Source: Anaerolineae bacterium
GTDB taxonomy: Bacteria; Chloroflexota; Anaerolineae; Promineifilales; Promineifilaceae
Reading direction: 5' to 3'
Assembly: GCA_028277515.1 (NCBI GenBank)
Contig: JANQGC010000269.1
Span: forward strand, 1 to 5,625
Length of the DNA: 5,625 bases
A model generated the notes under the pieces. That model searched no databases. It was given only the letters and a program-made list of their open reading frames with translations, and was not told the DNA's origin. Positions within the stretch are counted from its first letter, which is position 1. Each line of letters starts with the position of its first letter. Made by a program: the position numbers and the translations under genes. Below are positions 1 to 5,584 of this stretch, in pieces.

Positions 1-1134
1 ATCGATGCGATCCGCCTCTCCCTGCACCAGCAAAGCGTCCCCAAATTCCAGGGGAACATCAGCCAGGCGATTAACGATGGAGCGACCCTGGTGGCGGATG
101 GCCAATACAGCCAGGTCGAAGCGTGCCCTGAAATCAATCTGCTTCAAAGTCTGTCCGGCCAAATCGGCCCGGGGAGATAAGGCCACCTCCACCAGGCGAA
201 AGTTGCCAATCTCCAAATCCTTCTCTATTCCATCTGCACCAGGTGATTGAACCGGCCTTAACTTATAAGCAGTGCCGGCCGACAAAATATCAGCCGGCTT
301 GCCTTCTATTAACAAGATGTCATCCGCTTTCAAGGGGCGGTCCGCGCCGGGGAAAAAGGGAGGCTGGCCATCGCGCATGATATGGATGACATTCAAATCA
401 TAATTCTTGACAAGCTGCAGCTCTGCCAGGCTTTTACCCACCATATCTGAGGTAGCGGCCACGCGGACCTCGGTCAAATAGGGACGCAGGCGATAGGATT
501 GGGAAGGTGTACTGGTCGAATAGCGGGCAGGTAGCAAGTGACGGCCGATCACGACCATATAAATGATGCCGGCCACCGTCACCATAATGCCCGTAGGTAA
601 AAAATCGAAAAAATCAAATGGCTCAATTCCATAGCTGGCCAGAATATCGTTGGCTAAGATATTGGGTGGTGTGCCAATCAAGGTCATATTGCCGCCCAAC
701 AACGCGGCAAATGACAGAGGAATCAACATCTTGGAGGGCGGGATCTCCATCTTTTCGGAAATGGCCACAATAGCCGGCAGCAGAATGGCCACCGCTCCAA
801 TATTGTTCATCACCGCGGACATCAAGCTGGCAGTAATCATAATCAGAACCAGCAGACGTAATGGATTGCTGCCCCCCAGTCTTAGCATATATTGGGCGAT
901 GCTATCGGCCACGCCGGTTTGAAATAGCGCCCCGCTGATGATGAACACCGCCCCGACGGTAATCACGGCCGGGCTGGAAAAACCGGAAAAGGCTTCTTCA
1001 CTGCTGACCAATCCAAACAAGATCAGCGCGGCCAAAACGAGCATCGCTACGACATCAACCCGCAGCTTTTCGGTGACAAATAAGATCAACGCTCCCAGCA
1101 AAATTGCCAGGACTAAAATGTTATCGGCCGTCAA
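1..1134 (-). CDS. SLC13/DASS-family permease with internal RCK_C (TrkA-C) domains, C-terminal part beyond the window
   Basis: An inner-membrane anion transporter of the divalent anion:sodium symporter type; the substrate (sulfate, dicarboxylate or similar) cannot be read from sequence. The 378 codons seen give hydrophobic helices near residues 5-20, 25-42, 56-76, 91-123, 137-153 and 179-197. Two conserved loops are present: MNNIGAVAILLP (109-120) and GGNMTLIGTPPN (147-158). After these come two soluble RCK_C-like domains, about 219-284 and 311-378, the second cut by the window edge. Family members of this design usually have about 600 residues with a second membrane half after the RCK_C pair, so roughly 220 residues should lie to the left. 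No ATG exists between the in-frame TGA at 1195-1197 and residue 31. TTG at 1132-1134 is the likely start because it places residue 1 just before helix 1, and CAGG lies 5 nt upstream. The gene follows the aldehyde dehydrogenase on the same strand after 113 bp, so co-transcription is possible. The family call is firm; the start is less so. Confidence 0.9.
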   Translation of the reverse strand, partial: MTADNILVLAILLGALILFVTEKLRVDVVAMLVLAALILFGLVSSEEAFSGFSSPAVITVGAVFIISGALFQTGVADSIAQYMLRLGGSNPLRLLVLIMITASLMSAVMNNIGAVAILLPAIVAISEKMEIPPSKMLIPLSFAALLGGNMTLIGTPPNILANDILASYGIEPFDFFDFLPTGIMVTVAGIIYMVVIGRHLLPARYSTSTPSQSYRLRPYLTEVRVAATSDMVGKSLAELQLVKNYDLNVIHIMRDGQPPFFPGADRPLKADDILLIEGKPADILSAGTAYKLRPVQSPGADGIEKDLEIGNFRLVEVALSPRADLAGQTLKQIDFRARFDLAVLAIRHQGRSIVNRLADVPLEFGDALLVQGEADRID

Positions 1135-1173
1135 ATCAACCTGAACCTTATGATCAGTGGATAAGTGGTTTAT

Positions 1174-1194
1174 CCGGCCATCGAATTCGGCCGG
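1174..1194. repeat. GC-rich inverted repeat between dehydrogenase and permease genes
   Basis: CCGGCC at 1174-1179 and GGCCGG at 1189-1194 are perfect inverted arms around a 9-nt spacer. This is a short stable hairpin in the RNA of either strand. No T-run follows on either side, so it does not look like a standard intrinsic terminator. It may reflect the general abundance of GGCC-type palindromes in this DNA. A role in separating expression of the two minus-strand genes is only a possibility. Confidence 0.4.
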
Positions 1195-1247
1195 TCATCG
1201 GGAAATCCAAGTCTAATAATAAACCGCAGTTCCAAAAAAGGCGATCT

Positions 1248-2831
1248 TTATTTCGTCCGTTCTTCATCAACAATCCGCCAAATACCCAAGGGATTTTCTT
1301 CCTTCAGCGCCAGTGGTAAAAGTTCATCCGGCATATTCTGGTAAGTGACCGGGCGCATGAATCGCTTAACGGCCGTCATGCCAACCGAAGTGGTCGAGGG
1401 CGCCGTCGTCGCCGGATAAGGTCCGCCATGCGTCATCGCATAAATCACTTCCACACCGGTGGGGAACCCATTTAAGATTAAACGGCCAGCCTTCTCTCGC
1501 AGCAAGTCAAACAATTCTCCGGCCAGATGATATTCTTCCTCCAGGGCATGCACCGAAGCACTCAGATTGCCATCCAACACGCGAATAGTCTGGCGTAAAT
1601 CATCAAGCGATTCAGCAACGACAAATAAAGTCACGGGACCAAAATGCTCTTCTTGCAGCTCCGGGTCAGCGCGAAACGTGGCGGCGCTGGTCTGCATGAC
1701 GGTATTGGCAAAACAGTAAGAACCCTCGGCGATAACATCTCCGCCAACGAGTTGAGTCACACCATCCTTCTTGCCTGTATTGCTGACGACCTCAGCCAAT
1801 CCACGTTCAATCTGCTCATTAAGCAGCACACCCGGCTCTTTTTCGGCCATTTTGCGGCTGACGATATTGATAAATTCGCGCGTTTCCTCACTATCAACCA
1901 CAAGGACCAAACCGGGATTTGTACAAAACTGTCCCGAACCCAGGGTCAATGAGTTCACCAAGGCATCGGCCAGCGACTCTCCATTGGCGGCAATCGGTCC
2001 GGGCAGCATAATCTGCGGGTTGATGCTGCCCATTTCCGCAAACACGGGGATTGGCGTAGGTCGTGCGGCAGCGGCGTTATATATGGCGCGCCCGCCACGT
2101 AGGGAACCGGTGAAAGCCACAGCGGTGATCCCTGGATGGTTGACCAGGATTTGGCCGGTGTCGATACTTTCGCCGTGAATTAATGAGAAGGTCCCCGGTG
2201 GAAAATCGAGGGCAGTGATCGCCTTGTTGATCGCCCGGCCGAATAGCTCTGAGGTGCGCGGATGGCTGGGATGGCCTTTAACAACCACCGGGCAGCCGGC
2301 CGCCCAGGCCGATGCCGTGTCGCCACCACAGACGGCAAAAGCGAAGGGGAAATTGCTGGCTGAAAATACAGCTACCGGCCCGGTGGGAATGAGCATACGC
2401 CGGATGTCAGGACGTGCTGCCGGTTTGCGATTTGGTTGGGCCTTATCAATGATCGCCTCCACATAAGAACCTTCACGCAGCATGGCACCGAATTTACGCA
2501 GTTGTCCATTCGTCCGCGCTAATTCACCGGTCAATCGCGGCCGTCCAAGAGCGGTTTCTTCATCAGCGACCATGATTAGCTGCTCGTCCATTGCTTCGAT
2601 TTCTCCCGCAACTCGATCCAGGAAGCCGGCCATTCTTTCGGCCGGATAATGACGCATCTCCTCAAACGCGGAAACGGCCGCGCGCACGGCTGTGTCAATT
2701 TCCTCTTCGGTGGCATTGCTGTAGCTCACCTCATGCACCTCTCGCGTTCGCGGGTTCACACCACTGAACTGCTCCTGACTTTTCTGGCTTTCTTCCCCAG
2801 CGATAAAATGGACGCCTTTGATCTCAATCAT
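1248..2831 (-). CDS. 2,5-dioxovalerate (alpha-ketoglutaric semialdehyde) dehydrogenase, aldehyde dehydrogenase superfamily
   Basis: A cytoplasmic NAD(P)+-dependent enzyme (EC 1.2.1.26 type) predicted to oxidise 2,5-dioxopentanoate to 2-oxoglutarate, the last step of non-phosphorylative pentose and of hexarate degradation. The 527 residues match the usual family length of about 525-530. Visible landmarks are the oxyanion Asn160 in SASNFP, Lys185 in VVVKGH (the cofactor-binding lysine, followed by the GHP typical of this subfamily instead of KPSE), FTGS at 240-243, the general base Glu266 in AEMGSINP, the nucleophile Cys303 in GSGQFCTNPG, and EHFGP at 395-399. All catalytic positions are intact. 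The ATG at 2829-2831 has a weak purine-rich site, GAGAG, 6 nt upstream. The gene diverges from xylA across a 287-bp region with duplicated palindromes, the nearest centred about 26 bp before the start codon, which suggests repression or activation by a sugar-responsive regulator. Substrate is inferred from subfamily signatures; a related semialdehyde cannot be excluded. Confidence 0.88.
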   Translation of the reverse strand: MIEIKGVHFIAGEESQKSQEQFSGVNPRTREVHEVSYSNATEEEIDTAVRAAVSAFEEMRHYPAERMAGFLDRVAGEIEAMDEQLIMVADEETALGRPRLTGELARTNGQLRKFGAMLREGSYVEAIIDKAQPNRKPAARPDIRRMLIPTGPVAVFSASNFPFAFAVCGGDTASAWAAGCPVVVKGHPSHPRTSELFGRAINKAITALDFPPGTFSLIHGESIDTGQILVNHPGITAVAFTGSLRGGRAIYNAAAARPTPIPVFAEMGSINPQIMLPGPIAANGESLADALVNSLTLGSGQFCTNPGLVLVVDSEETREFINIVSRKMAEKEPGVLLNEQIERGLAEVVSNTGKKDGVTQLVGGDVIAEGSYCFANTVMQTSAATFRADPELQEEHFGPVTLFVVAESLDDLRQTIRVLDGNLSASVHALEEEYHLAGELFDLLREKAGRLILNGFPTGVEVIYAMTHGGPYPATTAPSTTSVGMTAVKRFMRPVTYQNMPDELLPLALKEENPLGIWRIVDEERTK

Positions 2832-2841
2832 AATTTACTCT

Positions 2842-2878
2842 CTGTAAAACAAACATTCCTGTTTGTTTCTTCCCGCAA
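2842..2878. promoter_or_regulatory. Operator-like unit 1 (perfect palindrome with conserved flanks)
   Basis: A perfect inverted repeat, AAACAAACA (2847-2855) and TGTTTGTTT (2860-2868) around TTCC, is flanked by CTGTA on the left and CCGCAA on the right. The same arrangement recurs 56 bp away in unit 2. It ends 10 bp before the dehydrogenase start codon, so on the minus strand it sits in the leader or the promoter-proximal region. The symmetry and duplication indicate a dimeric DNA-binding protein; the regulator is not encoded in the window. AACAAA/TTTGTT half-sites recall those of ROK-family XylR operators, but here the half-sites point the opposite way, so this assignment is speculative. Confidence 0.6.
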
Positions 2879-2897
2879 AAAAGGCTTTTTGTGCTAC

Positions 2898-2932
2898 CTG
2901 TAGAACAAATTGCTTAATTTGTTCTGCCGCAA
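2898..2932. promoter_or_regulatory. Operator-like unit 2 (perfect palindrome with conserved flanks)
   Basis: A perfect 10-bp inverted repeat, AGAACAAATT (2902-2911) and AATTTGTTCT (2916-2925) around GCTT. It has the same CTGTA left flank and CCGCAA right flank as unit 1. The half-site core shared by both units is AACAAA with TTTGTT; the centre and the 4-nt spacer differ. The palindrome centres are 56 bp apart. Two sites of this kind between divergent genes fit cooperative binding or DNA looping by one regulator. Confidence 0.6.
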
Positions 2933-2952
2933 GCTAGAAAGCATGCGCCATC

Positions 2953-2978
2953 GTTCAATTCACCCAACTGAATTTAAC
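2953..2978. repeat. Imperfect inverted repeat in the dehydrogenase-xylA intergenic region
   Basis: GTTCAATTCA (2953-2962) and TGAATTTAAC (2969-2978) are inverted with nine of ten positions pairing around a 6-nt spacer. The sequence does not match units 1 and 2, so it would be a different binding site or a chance palindrome. It lies about 70 bp upstream of the xylA -35 box and about 120 bp upstream of the dehydrogenase start. Confidence 0.35.
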
Positions 2979-3047
2979 CACTGCCGCGGGAAATTGACCA
3001 GTTCAAGATACATCAGCGCCGAAAAATATATCGAATCTTTCAGATGA

Positions 3048-3075
3048 TTGACATTTCGGCCGATAATCCTATACT
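3048..3075 (+). promoter_or_regulatory. Sigma70-type promoter of xylA
   Basis: A perfect -35 box, TTGACA (3048-3053), and a five-of-six -10 box, TATACT (3070-3075), are separated by 16 bp. Transcription would start near 3082, giving a leader of about 37 nt before the xylA ATG. Such a near-consensus promoter usually needs a repressor for control, which fits the palindromes upstream and in the leader. The boxes are read directly; activity is inferred. Confidence 0.75.
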
Positions 3076-3092
3076 GTGAAAAAATCAGTTTG

Positions 3093-3107
3093 TGTAATAA
3101 AATTACA
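3093..3107. promoter_or_regulatory. Palindrome in the xylA leader
   Basis: TGTAAT (3093-3098) and ATTACA (3102-3107) form a perfect inverted repeat around AAA. It lies just downstream of the predicted transcription start and touches the first base of the Shine-Dalgarno region. A protein bound here would block transcription from the strong promoter. The pairing is too weak and AT-rich for a useful RNA hairpin, so a DNA operator is the better reading if it is functional. Confidence 0.4.
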
Positions 3108-3113
3108 AGGGAG
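3107..3113 (+). promoter_or_regulatory. Ribosome binding site of xylA
   Basis: AAGGGAG lies 5 nt before the ATG at 3119 and extends as GAGAG. This strong site supports the chosen start codon; the protein from this ATG has the usual group I length. Confidence 0.8.
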
Positions 3114-3118
3114 AGCCT

Positions 3119-4288
3119 ATGGCAGATAAATTCACCCCCCAACCGGAAGATAAATTTACCTTTGGCTTATGGACCGTTGGCAACATCGGCCGTGATCCTT
3201 TTGGCGAGCCGGTTCGCGAACCCAAAACACCTGACGAACTGGTCTATCTCCTGGCTGATGTTGGCGCATATGGCGTCAACTTCCATGACAACGACCTGGT
3301 CCCCATCGACGCCACGCCCGCCGAGCGCGATCAAATCGTCGGCCGATTCAAAAAAGCGCTGGACGATACGGGCCTGGTTGTACCGATGGCCACCACCAAT
3401 CTTTTCAGTGATCCCGCCTTTAAAGATGGCGCATTCACCGCTAACGATCCCAGGGTGCGCGCCTATGCCCTGCAGAAAACGATGCACGCCATGGACCTGG
3501 GCGTGGAACTTGGGGCTGAAGTGTATGTATTTTGGGGTGGTCGCGAAGGAACAGAAACCGACGCTGCTAAAAACCCGCTGGATGCCGGTAAACGCTTGCG
3601 CGAAGCGCTTAACTTCCTCTGCGAATATGCCATCGACCAGGGCTATGATCTCAAATTCGCCCTGGAGGCAAAACCGAACGAGCCGCGTGGCGACATTTAC
3701 CTCTCCACCACCGGGGCTATGCTGGGCTTTATCGAGACCCTGGACCATCCGCATATGGTCGGCGTCAATCCGGAGGTGGCTCATGAGCACATGGCCGGGC
3801 TGAACTTCCTCCATTATGTGGCCCAGGCCTGGGATGCGGGCAAGCTGTTTCATATTGACCTCAATGACCAGGCATTCGGCCGTTACGACCAGGACTTCCG
3901 CTTTGGCGCAGTGAACATCAAGAGTGCCTTCTTCCTGGTCAAATTCCTGGAAGAGGTGGGCTATGAAGGCTCACGCCATTTTGACGCCCATGCCTACCGC
4001 ACCGAGGATTATGAAGGGGTCAAAGATTTTGCCCGCGGCTGCATGCGCACCTATCTGATTTTGAAAGATAAAGCCCGGCAGTGGAATGAAGACCAGGATA
4101 TTCAAGATCTGCTGGCTGAGATCAACACTGACGACGGCTCGACCGATGCCTTCAAGGGCGCTTACTCGCCACAAAAAGCGGCCGGATTAAAGGCCGCCAC
4201 GTTTGATCGCCAGGCGCTCGGCCGTCGCGGCCTGCCTTATGAACGGCTGGACCAGCTGACCATTGAGGTTCTGCTGGGCGTGCGCTAA
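3119..4288 (+). CDS. xylA: Xylose isomerase, group I (short form)
   Basis: A cytoplasmic tetrameric, divalent-metal-dependent isomerase (EC 5.3.1.5) converting D-xylose to D-xylulose, and usually D-glucose to D-fructose. The 389 residues fit the short group I enzymes of Actinobacteria, Thermus and Chloroflexota rather than the longer group II. By comparison with the Streptomyces enzyme, Trp18 and Trp139 line the sugar site and Phe28 (DPFGEP) reaches the neighbouring subunit. His56 and Asp59 lie in FHDND. Metal ligands and catalytic residues are Glu183 and Lys185 ([10 protein letters not shown]), Glu219 and His222 (NPEVAHE), Asp247 (HIDLND), Asp257 and Asp259 (YDQDF) and Asp289 ([11 protein letters not shown]). 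All are present. The segment after Asp289 reads AHAYRTED where Streptomyces has FKPPRTED, so its lysine is replaced by His291. The C-terminal arm ends in the typical ERLDQL...LLG. Strong promoter and ribosome site upstream; the gene is divergent from the dehydrogenase and convergent with the small membrane protein gene 49 bp downstream. Confidence 0.97.
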   Translation: MADKFTPQPEDKFTFGLWTVGNIGRDPFGEPVREPKTPDELVYLLADVGAYGVNFHDNDLVPIDATPAERDQIVGRFKKALDDTGLVVPMATTNLFSDPAFKDGAFTANDPRVRAYALQKTMHAMDLGVELGAEVYVFWGGREGTETDAAKNPLDAGKRLREALNFLCEYAIDQGYDLKFALEAKPNEPRGDIYLSTTGAMLGFIETLDHPHMVGVNPEVAHEHMAGLNFLHYVAQAWDAGKLFHIDLNDQAFGRYDQDFRFGAVNIKSAFFLVKFLEEVGYEGSRHFDAHAYRTEDYEGVKDFARGCMRTYLILKDKARQWNEDQDIQDLLAEINTDDGSTDAFKGAYSPQKAAGLKAATFDRQALGRRGLPYERLDQLTIEVLLGVR

Positions 4289-4337
4289 ACACCTGGAAAT
4301 CCGATTGGCCAGTATAAACCCTTTGGGCCTACAGGCA

Positions 4338-4772
4338 TCAATGATTGTGGGTTTTACGCAGTTGTTGATCAATCCTCGTCGCAGGGGTCAGGCTGAGGAT
4401 CAGCATAGCCAGGCCAAGAACAAAATACACTACCTGGATGATGTGCGGGCTGCCCCATAGTATGAACTGGCCAATAATCCAGCCTAAGAGGATGATACTA
4501 AGAACAACAGACGCTCCCCAGGCCCAAGGTGCTCGCTTCCACAAACCATAGGCGATTACGGGTGAAAGCAACCCATAGACCAGCACTAAATACAATCCAG
4601 GCAAAATGAAGGTATCAATCGGTAGATCCTCCAGCAAACCGTCTGGTAGCGAGAGGATTGCACCACTTGGATCTATGAGCATGCCAATTCCTCCTGCCAG
4701 GCCGCTTATACTAAGAAATAACAAACACCCGATGAGTGCCCATAGTGTGTACGGACGTGATTGTCTACGCAT
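4338..4772 (-). CDS. Small four-helix membrane protein of unknown function
   Basis: I do not recognise a named family. The 144-residue product has a basic N-terminus (MRRQSR) and four hydrophobic stretches near residues 10-32, 55-77, 83-107 and 110-129, so it should be an integral inner-membrane protein. Features between them are an acidic, Leu/Pro-rich loop (43-53), a short basic turn followed by Trp residues (GLWKRAPWAWG, 76-86), and a hydrophilic tail. There is no clear cleavable signal peptide or catalytic motif. The reading frame is trusted because AGGAGG lies 8 nt before the ATG and a promoter-like pair sits upstream, and because the hydropathy pattern is regular. It is divergent from metV across 266 bp and convergent with xylA, so it is probably a single-gene transcript unrelated to either neighbour. 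Confidence 0.8.
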   Translation of the reverse strand: MRRQSRPYTLWALIGCLLFLSISGLAGGIGMLIDPSGAILSLPDGLLEDLPIDTFILPGLYLVLVYGLLSPVIAYGLWKRAPWAWGASVVLSIILLGWIIGQFILWGSPHIIQVVYFVLGLAMLILSLTPATRIDQQLRKTHNH

Positions 4773-4780
4773 GTCAGTTT

Positions 4781-4786
4781 CCTCCT
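4781..4786 (-). promoter_or_regulatory. Ribosome binding site of the small membrane protein gene
   Basis: On the minus strand this reads AGGAGG, the full consensus, with 8 nt to the ATG at 4770-4772. It is the main support for the start and for the gene being real. Confidence 0.8.
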
Positions 4787-4803
4787 AATGTGTTTATTTG
4801 TGC

Positions 4804-4833
4804 AGAATATCACAAATTGATGTCAGGTTTCAA
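4804..4833 (-). promoter_or_regulatory. Candidate promoter of the small membrane protein gene
   Basis: On the minus strand TTGAAA (4828-4833) and TATTCT (4804-4809) are spaced by 18 bp, giving a leader of roughly 25 nt. Both boxes deviate from consensus, so this is a moderate prediction. Confidence 0.45.
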
Positions 4834-4962
4834 GTATAGGCGTTTTGCGTGTCCCCCCAGACAACATGCCCTTGATGTTTCTCTGAAGAGTTAGCTATTT
4901 CTGGCAGAGTCTGATGGGTAAAATATGCAAGATTCATGTCTCGGCCGTTTAGCCTATTAAAC

Positions 4963-4990
4963 TTGCCCGCAGGATAGAACCGACTAAAAT
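4963..4990 (+). promoter_or_regulatory. Candidate promoter of the metV-metF operon
   Basis: TTGCCC (4963-4968) and TAAAAT (4985-4990) are spaced by 16 bp and would start transcription about 40 nt before the metV ATG. The -35 box is weak. I found no recognisable cobalamin, SAM or tetrahydrofolate riboswitch core in 4787-5038. Confidence 0.35.
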
Positions 4991-5038
4991 TCGGACATTG
5001 GATTTCTCAAATTAAGGGAAATAGGATTAAATAAGATT

Positions 5039-5584
5039 ATGCCTTTACAATTTCTACAAAACTATCCGCACTTCCTGGAAGTGGTTTACAATATATTTGA
5101 AAAGATCCTGCATCCATTTAAACGCTGGCTCAAGCCGGGATCGGCCGTCGAACCGCTGGTCATTTGGGTTGAGGAAGTGAGTAAAGGAGCGGTCTTTGAC
5201 TGTCAAATGTGTGGGCAGTGCATCCTACACAGCACGGGCATGACCTGTCCCATGACCTGCCCCAAAAATCTGCGCAACGGTCCCTGCGGTGGCGTGCGTG
5301 CCAATGGTCATTGTGAAGTGAAGCCGGAGATGCGCTGCGTTTGGGTCTACGCGTATGAACGATCACGCCACATGCCCGACTGGGGGCATGAAATGCTGAC
5401 CGTCCAGCCGCCGGTCAATCGCCGGCTGCAAGGCACGGCATCCTGGATAAATATGCTCTATGACATCGACCAGGAGAAACCCAAGGGCTGGGAGCAGACT
5501 AGCAACAAACCGATCATCTCCGAACCAATCGAAAAGGAAATGAGAACCCTATGGACTCTGAATTCAAAGCAGGCGGCCGGTTAG
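5039..5584 (+). CDS. metV: MetV-like methylenetetrahydrofolate reductase partner (MTHFR C-terminal domain protein)
   Basis: A cysteine-rich protein of the family that, in acetogens such as Moorella, forms the MetV subunit bound to MetF, the flavoprotein reducing 5,10-methylene- to 5-methyl-tetrahydrofolate. Of 181 residues, 1-50 are largely helical and hydrophobic/basic without a signal peptide. The signature block spans about 53-100: DCQMCGQC (54-61), CPMTCPKNLRNGPCGG (70-85), then Cys92 and Cys100. Its eight cysteines (55, 58, 61, 70, 74, 83, 92, 100) are suited to binding metal or an iron-sulfur cluster. The tail (110-181) is hydrophilic and Trp-containing. The ATG at 5039 has only a poor ribosome site: AAGA lies 2 nt away, and TAGGA lies 12 nt away. 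The start is therefore less sure than the family. The stop lies 34 bp inside the next gene, metF, so the two are co-transcribed and probably translationally coupled. Whether this serves methionine synthesis or a Wood-Ljungdahl branch cannot be told here. Confidence 0.85.
   Translation: MPLQFLQNYPHFLEVVYNIFEKILHPFKRWLKPGSAVEPLVIWVEEVSKGAVFDCQMCGQCILHSTGMTCPMTCPKNLRNGPCGGVRANGHCEVKPEMRCVWVYAYERSRHMPDWGHEMLTVQPPVNRRLQGTASWINMLYDIDQEKPKGWEQTSNKPIISEPIEKEMRTLWTLNSKQAAG

Noticed and set aside
650..1319. Short plus-strand frames across the permease gene
   Set aside because: They are antisense to a minus-strand frame that gives continuous SLC13 transporter sequence from 1134 to the window edge.
1644..2903. 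Several plus-strand frames of 80-135 codons inside the dehydrogenase gene
   Set aside because: They are antisense to an intact aldehyde dehydrogenase with all catalytic residues; no domain or ribosome site supports them.
2926..2957. Minus-strand promoter for the dehydrogenase gene (TTGAAC, 16 bp, TAGCTT)
   Set aside because: The -10 box matches only three of six bases and alternative pairs are equally weak, so no single promoter could be chosen, although one must exist in 2832-3047.
3048..3803. A 251-codon plus-strand frame overlapping the xylA promoter and the first half of xylA
   Set aside because: It is out of frame with xylA, begins at the promoter -35 region, and its protein is low-complexity and rich in Trp, Pro and Ser. 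Not a real gene.
3167..3853. A 228-codon open frame on the minus strand inside xylA
   Set aside because: It is fully antisense to a clear xylose isomerase gene, has no ribosome site, and its protein shows no recognisable domain. It is a shadow of the biased codon use of xylA.
4289..4337. Possible terminator between the convergent xylA and membrane protein genes
   Set aside because: Only short symmetry is present (CCC-TTT-GGG and two GGCC tetramers) with no T-run on either strand, so no intrinsic terminator can be supported.
4787..5038. Possible riboswitch upstream of metV
   Set aside because: Only a 4-bp stem (CCGA/TCGG near 4980-4995) is visible, and no conserved core of a cobalamin, SAM or tetrahydrofolate riboswitch was found.
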